From positions 868,001 through 932,000 of the forward strand of contig NZ_CP085193.1 in NCBI RefSeq assembly GCF_024298965.1: a stretch of DNA of 64,000 nucleotides, in the 5' to 3' direction. Both the position numbers and the translations under genes were made by a program. The number at the start of each line of letters is the position of its first letter. Positions within the stretch are counted from its first letter, which is position 1. Source of the stretch: Streptomyces rapamycinicus NRRL 5491 (GTDB lineage Bacteria > Actinomycetota > Actinomycetes > Streptomycetales > Streptomycetaceae). The notes beneath the pieces were generated by a model. It worked only from the letters and a program-made list of their open reading frames with translations. It was not told the origin of the DNA and made no database searches. Positions 34,896-43,307 of this stretch are shown here, piece by piece.

Positions 34896-35972
34896 CTAAT
34901 CCGTCTCGTTCACATGGCGGAGCACGCCCATCATGTGCGTCTCGTCGATCTCCTCCTCGGACGCCGCCACGCACTCGGTCAGGCGTTTGGTGAGGGTGTC
35001 GGCGTCGATTCCGGTGCCGATCATCACCAGCTGGGTGGTGCGGGGCTCACCGCGCTCCCAGGGCGAGGGCTGGAAGCTGAGGTACGAGCCGACCGCGTGC
35101 AGCCCGAACTTCCACTCCCGGCCCGCGCCCGCGAAGTGGAGGAACCCCTTGGCCCGGTAGAGGCCCACCGGGCGGCTGTCGAGGAAGTCCATCAGCCGGC
35201 GCGGATGGAGCGGCTCGGCAGCGGAGAACTCCACGCTCTCGTAGGCGGCGTGGAGGTGGTCGCCGTGGTCATGGCCGTGGCCGCAGTCGTCGTCCCCGCA
35301 CCCGTCGGCAGATGCCTCGTCGGCCCATACGTCGGCGAACGAGAGCTGCCGGAAGCCTTCCTCGGCGGTCTCGCGGGGCCGGTGGTCGAAGAGGAGGGCG
35401 GGGTCCACCCGCCCGTGCGCGGCGGTCACGACCGGCACGCCGGGGGCGATCTCCTGGAGGGTCTCCAGCAGACCCCGCCACTCGTCCTCGGCGACACGGT
35501 CGGTCTTGTTGAGCACGACGAGGTCCGCGGCGCGGACATGGCGGTCGAGCTCGGGGTGGCGGACGCGGGTGTCCGGGAACTCCGCGGCGTCCACGACCTC
35601 CACCAGGCCGCCGTAGACGATCCGCTCATTGCTGCTGGACAGCAGCGCGCGGATCATGCTCTGCGGCTCGGCGAGGCCGCTGGCCTCGATCACCACGACA
35701 TCGATGCGCCGCTCGGGATCGGTGAGCCGCTCGAGCATCTCGTCCATCTCGGAGGCGTCCGCCGCACAGCACAGACAGCCGTTCTCGATCGGGATCATCG
35801 AATCGACCTGCCCGGCGACGGCCAGGGCGTCGATGTTGATCGATCCGAAGTCATTGACGATGACGCCGATCCGGGTGTCCACGCTGTCCCGCATCAGATG
35901 GTTGAGCATCGTCGTCTTGCCGGAGCCCAGAAAACCCGTGACGAGAATGACCGGAATCCGTTGTGTGGCCAA
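34896..35972 (-). CDS. COG0523/CobW-family metal GTPase with His-rich loop
   Basis: 358 residues. The P-loop GFLGSGKTT, the metal-binding GCLCC motif, ASGLAEPQSM and the guanine motif NKTD are intact, followed by a CobW C-terminal domain. Between the two domains is a His/Asp-rich stretch, DGCGDDDCGHGHDHGDHLH, that should bind zinc or another transition metal. The family includes zinc and cobalt chaperones. No Zur-type box was obvious upstream, so the metal is not assigned. Confidence 0.92.
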   Translation of the reverse strand: MATQRIPVILVTGFLGSGKTTMLNHLMRDSVDTRIGVIVNDFGSINIDALAVAGQVDSMIPIENGCLCCAADASEMDEMLERLTDPERRIDVVVIEASGLAEPQSMIRALLSSSNERIVYGGLVEVVDAAEFPDTRVRHPELDRHVRAADLVVLNKTDRVAEDEWRGLLETLQEIAPGVPVVTAAHGRVDPALLFDHRPRETAEEGFRQLSFADVWADEASADGCGDDDCGHGHDHGDHLHAAYESVEFSAAEPLHPRRLMDFLDSRPVGLYRAKGFLHFAGAGREWKFGLHAVGSYLSFQPSPWERGEPRTTQLVMIGTGIDADTLTKRLTECVAASEEEIDETHMMGVLRHVNETD

Positions 35973-36079
35973 GGCTGTGTCTCCGTGCGGCGGTCTGTGG
36001 TGATCTCGGGCGGACCGCTCATGCTATCCGGCCGCCGATCACCATGTCGCGCACGTGACCGTGGCCCGCCGCGCCGGGC

Positions 36080-36104
36080 GCGGCGGACGCGGCGGACGCG
36101 GCGG
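36080..36104. repeat. 9-bp tandem repeat downstream of an aldo/keto reductase
   Basis: About 2.8 copies of GCGGCGGAC between the COG0523 gene start (35972) and the aldo/keto reductase stop (36141). It is non-coding by all appearances and typical of slippage-prone GC-rich spacers. Confidence 0.5.
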
Positions 36105-36140
36105 GGCCTTGAGTCCTTCGTGCTCCCGGGGCGGGGCCCG

Positions 36141-37148
36141 TCAGGGGATCTCGATCCCCGCCTCGGCCGAGAGCCGGTCGATCTCGGCCAGTTCGGCGTC
36201 GCTGAAGTCGGGCGAGTCCAGCACCGCGACATTCTGCTCCAGCTGGGCGACGCTGCTCGCGCCGATCAGCACCGAGACCACCCGGGGGTCCCGCAGCACC
36301 CATGCGAGCGCCAGCTGGGCGAGGGTCTGGCCGCGCCCCTCCGCGAGCTTGTTGAGGGCGTGCAGCAGGGCCAGCCGCTCCTCGGTGAGCGTCTCGCGCT
36401 TGAGGAAGTGGCCGAGCGCCATGCGCGAATCGGCGGGCACCCCGTGCAGATAGCGGTCGGTGAGCTGCCCCTGCGCCAGCGGCGAGAAGGCGATGACACC
36501 GGCGCCCGCCTCGGCGGACGCCTGGAGCACCCCGCCCTCGACCCCGCGCTGGAGGATCGAGTACGGATGCTGGTTGATCAGGTACGGGGTGCGCAGGTCC
36601 TTCAGGATCGCGGCGGCCTCGGCGATCGCCTCCGGCGGGTAGTTGGACAGGCCCGCGTAGAGCGCCTTGCCCTGGCGCACCGCGGTGTCGAGAGCGCCCA
36701 TCGTCTCCTCGAGCGGGGTGTCCGGGTCGAAGCGGTGGGAGTAGAAGACGTCGACGTAGTCCAGCCCCATCCGGGACAGCGACTGGTCGAGGCTGGCCAG
36801 GACGTACTTGCGCGAGCCCCACTCGCCGTACGGCCCCGGCCACATGAGGTATCCGGCCTTGCTGGCGATGAAGAGCTCATCGCGGTAGGGGCGGAAGTCC
36901 TGGGCGAAGATCGAGCCGAAGTTGGTCTCGGCGCTGCCGGGCGGCGGGCCGTAGTTGTTGGCCAGGTCGATATGGGTGACGCCCAGGTCGAAGGCGCGGC
37001 GCAGCACCGCGCGCTGGGTCTCCAGGGGGTGGGTATCGCCGAAGTTGTGCCACAGGCCGAGCGAGACCTTCGGAAGCAGCACACCGCTGCGGCCGCAGCG
37101 CTGGTACTGCATGGAGTCGTAGCGGTTCTCGGCGGCGAGGTGGACCAT
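36141..37148 (-). CDS. Aldo/keto reductase (YghZ/Kv-beta-like)
   Basis: 335 residues. The N-terminus CGRSGVLLPKVSLGLWHNFGD and THIDLANNYGPPPGSAE contain the catalytic D and Y, and the lysine is in FIASKAGYLMWPGPYG. The C-terminus SVLIGASSVAQLEQNV is the NADPH site. This pattern is the YghZ subfamily, which reduces aldehydes such as glyceraldehyde-3-phosphate or methylglyoxal. ATG at 37148 has AAGG 9 nt upstream. It follows the GH127-type gene on the same strand, by 73 bp. Confidence 0.88.
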   Translation of the reverse strand: MVHLAAENRYDSMQYQRCGRSGVLLPKVSLGLWHNFGDTHPLETQRAVLRRAFDLGVTHIDLANNYGPPPGSAETNFGSIFAQDFRPYRDELFIASKAGYLMWPGPYGEWGSRKYVLASLDQSLSRMGLDYVDVFYSHRFDPDTPLEETMGALDTAVRQGKALYAGLSNYPPEAIAEAAAILKDLRTPYLINQHPYSILQRGVEGGVLQASAEAGAGVIAFSPLAQGQLTDRYLHGVPADSRMALGHFLKRETLTEERLALLHALNKLAEGRGQTLAQLALAWVLRDPRVVSVLIGASSVAQLEQNVAVLDSPDFSDAELAEIDRLSAEAGIEIP

Positions 37149-37221
37149 GCGCGTCGTCCTTGTCCGTACGGTGCGATTGGGAGCGGACGGGCCGTGGGGA
37201 CGGCCCGCCCGCCCGAGCTTG

Positions 37222-39771
37222 TCAGCTTTGGGCCAAAGTGGCGACCTCATTCCCGCTGAGTGTTCTGCCGTACACACGGACGTCGTCGAACGCGGCCTTG
37301 AGGTACGGGTCCGGGTACTGCGACTTGCCGAGATAGCCGGCGCGGACGTGGTTGCCGAAGTGGACGGGCTCGACGGTGACGGCGGTGTTGCGCCCCACCT
37401 CGCGCCCGCCCACGTAGAGGACGGCGGTGCCGCTGCCGTAGGCGACCGCCACATGGACCCACCGGCCGGTGGGCAGCGGGGCGGCCTCGATGCGCTGTTC
37501 GGCTCCGCCGCCGCCCGCGGTGATGGCGAACCGCAGCTTTCCGGAGTCGGCCATGGGGGTGAGGAACATATTGGCGGTGACACCGGTACCGATGTCGAAG
37601 ATCCGGGTCCAGGCGGCGGGGGTGCCGTCCAGTCGGACCCAGGTGGCCAGGGTGTACGCACGGGCGCCGGCCAGGAGGTCGTCGGCGAGGACGACATGGC
37701 CGTCCGTGCCGTTCAGGGCGACCGCGCCACCGGTCCTGCCCGCCGTCCAGGAGGCGCCCCCGGCCAGCCGGGCGGCCTTCCCCCGGCCGGTGGCGTCGGC
37801 CGCGGTGGTGCCGGAGGTCTCGTCGAAGCGGTGCCAGGCGGCGAAGGCGGGCGGCGGGGTGGGCGGCTGCCCGGTCAGCCAGTACACGTTGTAGTGCTGG
37901 TGGTGGACGCGGGCGACCGGCAGCAAGGTCACGCTCTCCGCACTGGCCGTGGCGCTGAACCGCAGTGGGTCGGTGGCCGTCCGGGACACGGATCCGGTGT
38001 CCAGTCGCGGCATGGTCATTCCGGTGCGGCCGCCGTACGCCCCGGCGAGCACCACCGGCCCGTAGAGCACTGCCTGGACGTCGGGGTCATCGGGAGCGGG
38101 GTCGAACGTCAGCTTCATCGGCAAGGTCACCTCGACCCGGTCGCCGGTCTTCCACTGGCGGTCGATGATCAGCCGGCTGCCGGGGGCCGGCCGGTCGGCG
38201 AGGGTGGTGCCGTTGAGCGTGGCGCGGGCCCCGGCCGCCCAGGAGGGGATGCGGACGCGCAGTTCGAGGGAGGCCGCGCCGGAGGTGACGGTGAGGGTGG
38301 TGGTCTGCTGGTCGGGGAAGCCGGTGGTCTGACGCCAGGTGATGCCCTTGTCCTGCCAGCGCAGCTCGGAGGGGATGAAGAGGTTCACCAGCAGGCTGCG
38401 GTCGGCGTGGGTGTAGATGGTGTCCGCGAACTTGGCCTGGGTCTCCATGCCGCTGCCGTGGTCGCAGGAGAAGTTGTCGTAGTCGGTGGAGTACTGGTTG
38501 GGGTCGGTGCCCATGAAGGACGGCTGCTGTTTGAAGGAGCCGGGGGCGAGGCCCGTGTAGTAGATGTTGAAGCCGTGGGCCGAGTCCGGGTCCTGCTCCC
38601 CCAGCATCTGGTTGAGCAGGGTGCGCTCGTAGTAGTCGAGCAGGTCCACGCGCTCCGGTGCGTGGAAGTGGATCAGCCGGGTGAGCTTGAGCATGTTGTA
38701 CGAGTTGCAGTTCTCGCAGCAGTTGTCGGAGAGCTGGGCGGCGATGGCGTCGGGCTCGTGGAAGGCCTCACCGTTGCTGTTCCCGCCGATGACATAGGTG
38801 TGGTGATCGGTGACGATCTTCCAGAAGTTCTCGCCGATGGTGCGGTAGCGGCTGTCGAGCCCCTCCTCCCACAGCCGCATGGCGCCGACCATCTTGGGGA
38901 TCTGGGTGTTGGCGTGCAGCCCGGCGAGCCGGTCCTCGTTGCGGGCCAGCGGGTCGAAGACGCGGGCGTGGGTGAAGCGCTCGGCCACCTTCAGCCAGCG
39001 GCTGTCGCCGGTGATGGCGTGCAGATCGGCCAGGACGTCGTTCATGCCGCCGAACTCGGTCTGCAGCACCCGCTGCATCTGGTCGTAGCTGAGCTTCCCG
39101 GTGCGGGTGTCGACCCAGGCGGCCTGGCGCTCCACGGTCTCCAGCGCCTCGGCGTTGCCCGCGAGCCGGTACTGGTCGACGAGCCCGGCCATGATCTTGT
39201 GGATGGTGTAGTACGGCGCCCACACCCCGGTACCGGCCTCCAGCCGGTCGAAGAAGCTCTCGGGGAACGCCGAGAGATAGCCCCGTCCGTAGCCCGCGGC
39301 CGGGGACTTGGCCTGGCAGGCGGCGAGCGCCGAGACCAGCTTGCGGCCCTTGTCGAGCAGGGCGGTGTCCCCGGTGGCCGCGTAGCTGAGGGCCAGTCCG
39401 GACAGGAGGTGGCCGGTGCTGTGGCCGCGCAGTTCCGTGCTGGGGCTCTCCCAGCCGCCGCAGGGCTGGGCGCTGCTGGGGAGCCCGACGTTGAGGCGGA
39501 AGGTGTGCAGCAGCCGGTCGATGTCGACGAAGCGCAGATAGGCGGTGTTGCGGGACTGGTTGTCCTTGAAGGCGCCGGGGAGCAGGGTCACGGCGGTGAG
39601 CGGAAAGGGCTGAGCACTGGTCAGCGCCTTGGGTTCGCGGTGGGTCGCGGCCGGGGTGGCGCCGGGGGCGGCCGCCTCGGCGGTGGATCCGGCGGTGACG
39701 GAGAGCGCCACGGCCGCGGCCCCGGAGGCCGTGGCGGCGATGAAGTGCCGTCTGTCGACTGGTTCGCTCAT
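37222..39771 (-). CDS. Secreted GH127/146 beta-L-arabinofuranosidase with LamG module
   Basis: 849 residues. A Tat-like signal (DRRHFIAATASGAAAVAL) exports it. The (alpha/alpha)6 domain of the DUF1680/GH127 clan is identified by WAPYYTIHKIMAGL and by the cysteine-rich NCCENCNSYNML (C351, C352, C355), with FSCDHGSGMETQ later. A beta domain follows. The last ~190 residues (HRFDETSGTTAAD...DDVRVYGRTL) are a concanavalin-like LamG carbohydrate-binding module. Expected to remove beta-L-arabinofuranosyl residues from arabinan or hydroxyproline-linked glycans. It is first in the plant-glycan strip. Confidence 0.88.
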   Translation of the reverse strand: MSEPVDRRHFIAATASGAAAVALSVTAGSTAEAAAPGATPAATHREPKALTSAQPFPLTAVTLLPGAFKDNQSRNTAYLRFVDIDRLLHTFRLNVGLPSSAQPCGGWESPSTELRGHSTGHLLSGLALSYAATGDTALLDKGRKLVSALAACQAKSPAAGYGRGYLSAFPESFFDRLEAGTGVWAPYYTIHKIMAGLVDQYRLAGNAEALETVERQAAWVDTRTGKLSYDQMQRVLQTEFGGMNDVLADLHAITGDSRWLKVAERFTHARVFDPLARNEDRLAGLHANTQIPKMVGAMRLWEEGLDSRYRTIGENFWKIVTDHHTYVIGGNSNGEAFHEPDAIAAQLSDNCCENCNSYNMLKLTRLIHFHAPERVDLLDYYERTLLNQMLGEQDPDSAHGFNIYYTGLAPGSFKQQPSFMGTDPNQYSTDYDNFSCDHGSGMETQAKFADTIYTHADRSLLVNLFIPSELRWQDKGITWRQTTGFPDQQTTTLTVTSGAASLELRVRIPSWAAGARATLNGTTLADRPAPGSRLIIDRQWKTGDRVEVTLPMKLTFDPAPDDPDVQAVLYGPVVLAGAYGGRTGMTMPRLDTGSVSRTATDPLRFSATASAESVTLLPVARVHHQHYNVYWLTGQPPTPPPAFAAWHRFDETSGTTAADATGRGKAARLAGGASWTAGRTGGAVALNGTDGHVVLADDLLAGARAYTLATWVRLDGTPAAWTRIFDIGTGVTANMFLTPMADSGKLRFAITAGGGGAEQRIEAAPLPTGRWVHVAVAYGSGTAVLYVGGREVGRNTAVTVEPVHFGNHVRAGYLGKSQYPDPYLKAAFDDVRVYGRTLSGNEVATLAQS

Positions 39772-39788
39772 GACTTCCCTCGCTGAGG

Positions 39789-39815
39789 TTCGAAATTACG
39801 AACAATGTCCGACAT
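39789..39815. promoter_or_regulatory. Two palindromic elements upstream of GH127/146 gene
   Basis: TTCGAAATTACGAA (39789-39802, ends TTCG/CGAA) and ATGTCCGACAT (39805-39815, perfect around one C) lie 18-44 bp upstream of the ATG at 39771. This AT-rich pocket in a GC-rich region is where a promoter and repressor operator are expected. Which regulator binds is unknown; the LacI gene at 52.2 kb is a candidate. Confidence 0.4.
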
Positions 39816-39895
39816 CATGTGCACCGTGAAGGTACCGGCCCTCCCGGGGACGTCAACAGCTCCCAATCAGGCGGGTACCGGCGGTGCGAGGTCGG

Positions 39896-41338
39896 TCAGC
39901 CGCGCCGCCACTGCTGGTTGGCGCCGCCGGTGCAGCTCCACTGGACGAGCGCGGCCTTGTCCGCCGTGGACTCGTCCGCGACATCCAGGCACTTGCCGCT
40001 GGAACGGGCGGTGAACCGGACGTAGCCGTCACCGGTGTCCGTGGCCCGCCACTGCTGGTTCGTCCCCGTGCCACAGGCCGACTGGACCACGGCGGCGCCG
40101 TCGGCGGTGGAACCGCCCGCCACCGTCAGACACTGGGAGCTGTGCCGGGCGACCAGCTGGACCTGGCCACCGCCCACGTCCTTGGACCAGAACAGCTGAT
40201 TGCCACCGCCGTTGCAGGTGTACTGGACGGCCGCGGTGCCATCGGTCTGCGAGCCTGAGACGATGTCGGCGCACTTGCCGCTGTGCCGCGCCGTGAGCGT
40301 GGTGTACGGACCGCCGGAGCCGGTCACCGTGCCCGCCGCCGTGTCGATGGTGAGCTGCGGATACCAGTCCATGGTGAGGGTGGTGGCGGTGGGGAAGGCC
40401 AGCGGCAGCCAGACGTAGCGCGAGTCGTTGACGGTGCCGCCGAAGGAGTTCCCCCAGCGGTCGCCCAGATAGAGGTACGAGGTGGCGCCGCTGCCCTGCA
40501 CCGGCAGGACGTACGCGGTCTGCGAACCGTAGGCGGTGGCGTCGCCCACGTTGCGCATCGCGCTCCAGGGGCCCGCCGGGCTGGTGGCGGTGGCGTACTG
40601 CTGCTGGTTGGGGTTCCAGCCGGTGGCGCCGGAGGTCAGCATGAAGTACACGTTTCCGCGCTTGAAGAGCGCCGGTGCCTCGCGGTGGCCGCCGGGCCAG
40701 GGGTTGGCCACCAGGCTCGCCACTCCGGTGTAGTCGTCGGTCAGCCGGTAGATGTGCAGGTCGTAGTTGTCCCGGGCGGCCGAGACCATGTATCCGGTGC
40801 CGTCACTGTCCTGGAAGAGGGTGATGTCCCGGGACATGTGCTGGCCCAGCGGGCGGAAGCTGCCCCGCCAGGTGTAGTCGCCGTCGATGGTGGCGGAGGT
40901 GGCGACGGCCGCGCGCGCCTCGCCGTAGTCGCTGCCGTTCTCCTTGTGCATCCACATCACGTACTGTCTGGTCCGCTCGTTGTAGAGCACCTTGGGCCGC
41001 TCGATGTTGGCGGAGGCCAGCTCGGGATCGGTGGCCTGAGTGAGGACATGGCGGCGGAACTCCCAGGTCTTCAGGTCCGTGGAGCGGTAGGCGGAGACAT
41101 AGCGGAAGGTGTTGTCGGCGTTGCGGTTCTCACCGAACCAGTAGTAGTAGCCGCCGGACTTGATGACTCCCCCGCCGTGGGCGTGCACCGCCTCGCCCGA
41201 TGTGGTGGTGAACTGTGTGCCGTTGGCGACGGTGACGGGGGCGGCCTGCGCCGCGCCGGCTCCCGCCAGCGGGGCGAGCAGCCCGAGGAGGGCGGCCACG
41301 ACGAGGCTCCACAGACGGGCTCCGGGACGTCCGCGCAT
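39896..41338 (-). CDS. GH43 exo-beta-1,3-galactanase type with CBM13
   Basis: 480 residues with a signal ending GAGAAQA. The propeller starts EAVHAHGGGVIKSGGYYYWFGEN, in which the usual GH43 aspartate base is replaced, a signature of the GH43_24 exo-beta-1,3-galactanases. NIERPKVLYN and GGHREAPALF carry the other active-site acids. The C-terminal ricin-type CBM13 has three repeats ending in QxW or QxF (NQLFW, NQQW, NQQW). Expected to trim the beta-1,3-galactan backbone of arabinogalactan. Its ATG overlaps the stop of the next gene by one base (TGATG). Confidence 0.85.
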   Translation of the reverse strand: MRGRPGARLWSLVVAALLGLLAPLAGAGAAQAAPVTVANGTQFTTTSGEAVHAHGGGVIKSGGYYYWFGENRNADNTFRYVSAYRSTDLKTWEFRRHVLTQATDPELASANIERPKVLYNERTRQYVMWMHKENGSDYGEARAAVATSATIDGDYTWRGSFRPLGQHMSRDITLFQDSDGTGYMVSAARDNYDLHIYRLTDDYTGVASLVANPWPGGHREAPALFKRGNVYFMLTSGATGWNPNQQQYATATSPAGPWSAMRNVGDATAYGSQTAYVLPVQGSGATSYLYLGDRWGNSFGGTVNDSRYVWLPLAFPTATTLTMDWYPQLTIDTAAGTVTGSGGPYTTLTARHSGKCADIVSGSQTDGTAAVQYTCNGGGNQLFWSKDVGGGQVQLVARHSSQCLTVAGGSTADGAAVVQSACGTGTNQQWRATDTGDGYVRFTARSSGKCLDVADESTADKAALVQWSCTGGANQQWRRG

Positions 41339-43248
41339 CACACGGTCTCCTTCAGGACGGTGAAGTGGCGGGCGAATCCGGTCAGCCCGGGCAGTTCCCG
41401 GATCGGGGTCCAGGTCCGGAAGCCGTCGAGGCTGTCGCTGTAGTAGTACTTCTGCTCGGTGTAGCCGTCGAAGTAGATCCGCCAGCCGCCGTTGTCCAGG
41501 CGCACCAGTGCGGGGCCCTCGCGCCAACTGCCCCAGCCCGCCCAGTCGCCGGTGCCGCGGAGGGTGTACGGCCCGCCGAGGCTGTCGGCCGTGGCGTGCT
41601 CGATGTACTTGGTCGTCTCCTGCTTGGTGAAGGCGTGGTACTGCCCGGCGTGGCGGACCACGAAGGTGTCGATGTAGTTGGCGGTTTCCAGGCCCTTCAG
41701 CGGTGTGGGCGTGGTCCAGGACGACAGCGAGGCGTCGGTGGCGGTGAGCAGATGCGGCCGGAAGATGTAGTCGGGTGTGGAGGTGGTGTCCAGCGAGACG
41801 ACGACGTGGACGCCACCGCCGTCGTCCACGAAGAACTCCGGCGCCCAGGTGCGCTCGAGCCCGGCCACCGGGAGGGTGTGATTACGGACGAAGGTCCAGT
41901 TGACGCGGTCGCGGCTGCGCGCGAAGCCGATGGTGTTCCCGGTCCAGTCGGTCGTATGGACGATGTAGTAGTAGCCGTCGGTGTGCTTGATGAGGCTGGG
42001 GTCGCGGATCAGCCCGGACGGCGGGGTGTAGGCGGGTCCCTTCAGCAGTGTGTACGTGGTCGCGTCGGACGACTGGTAGACGTACATGTTCGACTCGCTG
42101 CTGTTGGTGAACGCCGTCATGGTGAAGCGGGTGGCGGCCGTGGTCTCCCGCGCGGGCGCGTCGGCCACGGGCACACCGAAGTCCGGGGTGCCATCGGCCC
42201 TCCAGCCGAGCGCCTGGACGCGGGTGTGCCGGTTGGGGTCGTTCAGCGGGTCGCCGGTGATGTCCTTGTACTGACGGGCGTGGTAGACGAGGAGATCGGT
42301 GCGGCCGTCCTCAGCGGCGGTGAAGGAGTTGTGGCCGGGCCCGTACTGCTTGGTGGTGTCATCGCTGGTGAAGACCGGCTGCGGGCTCTTCTTCCAGGAC
42401 CCGGCGGCGAGCAGGTCACTGTCGGCGGAGGCGGTCAGCAGCCCCATGCAGTAGTTGGCGTCGGTGGCGCTGGCGGAGTAGGTGAGGAAGACCCGGCCGT
42501 TCCGCTGGAGGACCGAGGGGCCCTCGTTGACCTTGAAGCCGCGGGTCTCCCAGTCGTACGTCGGCCGGGAGATCTCCACCTGGGGCCCGGTGACGGTCCA
42601 CGGATTGGCCATCCGGGCCAGGTAGATGCTCGAGTTGTTGCCGACGTCCGGATTGCTCTGGGCCCAGACGAGATAGCGGGTGCCCCGGTGGGTGAAGGTG
42701 GAGGCGTCGAGGGAGAAGGAGTCGACGGGCGTGACGATGCGGCCCTTCTCGGTCCAGGTCCCGGCGATGGGGTTGGCGCTCGCGTTCTCCAGCACCCACA
42801 TCCGGATCTTCCAGACGTCGTTGGCGGGCGCCGAGGCGAAGTAGACGTACCACTTGCCGTCGATGAAGTGGATCTCCGGGGCCCAGATGTGGGCGCCCAT
42901 GTCGCCGCTGGTGTGCTTCTTCCAGATCACCGACTCGGCGGCGGTGGCCAGCCCGCCGATGGTCCTGGAGCGCCGCAGGACGATGCGGTCGTACTCGGGG
43001 ACGGTGGCCGTGAAGTAGTAGTAGCCGTCGGTGTGCTTGAGGATGTGCGGATCGGCGCGTCGGCGCACCAGCGGATTGGCGTACGCGGGTGCGTTGGCGG
43101 CCACTTGCGGCGCGGGGGTGGCGGCCGCTTGCGGCGCGGCGGGGGTGGCGGCCCGCGCGATGCCGGGTGTTCCGGCGGCCGCCCCCAGGACGAGGGCGCC
43201 CATCACCACGCGTCTGCGGCTGGGCTGGTGCTCTTCGCTGCGGCTCAT
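41338..43248 (-). CDS. Double-GH43 arabinan-type glycosidase (module order A-B)
   Basis: 636 residues. A Tat-type signal (SRRRVVMGALVLGAAAG) exports it. Module A (about 60-350) shows RRADPHILKHTDGYYYF, SFSLDASTF and KVNEGPSVL, the three GH43 acids. Module B (about 360-636) begins FTMTAFTNSSESNMYVY and shows SGLIRDPSLIKHTDGYYY, TWAPEFFVDD and REGPALVRLDNG. Probably an exo-alpha-L-arabinofuranosidase or beta-xylosidase. ATG at 43248 has GGAG 8 nt upstream. The neighbour carries module B at its N-terminus instead. Confidence 0.87.
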   Translation of the reverse strand: MSRSEEHQPSRRRVVMGALVLGAAAGTPGIARAATPAAPQAAATPAPQVAANAPAYANPLVRRRADPHILKHTDGYYYFTATVPEYDRIVLRRSRTIGGLATAAESVIWKKHTSGDMGAHIWAPEIHFIDGKWYVYFASAPANDVWKIRMWVLENASANPIAGTWTEKGRIVTPVDSFSLDASTFTHRGTRYLVWAQSNPDVGNNSSIYLARMANPWTVTGPQVEISRPTYDWETRGFKVNEGPSVLQRNGRVFLTYSASATDANYCMGLLTASADSDLLAAGSWKKSPQPVFTSDDTTKQYGPGHNSFTAAEDGRTDLLVYHARQYKDITGDPLNDPNRHTRVQALGWRADGTPDFGVPVADAPARETTAATRFTMTAFTNSSESNMYVYQSSDATTYTLLKGPAYTPPSGLIRDPSLIKHTDGYYYIVHTTDWTGNTIGFARSRDRVNWTFVRNHTLPVAGLERTWAPEFFVDDGGGVHVVVSLDTTSTPDYIFRPHLLTATDASLSSWTTPTPLKGLETANYIDTFVVRHAGQYHAFTKQETTKYIEHATADSLGGPYTLRGTGDWAGWGSWREGPALVRLDNGGWRIYFDGYTEQKYYYSDSLDGFRTWTPIRELPGLTGFARHFTVLKETV

Positions 43249-43307
43249 ACGGTTCTCTCCTGCTCTGGCGGATGACGCGCCTGACATCGGACGGGCGTGA
43301 CGCCGGT

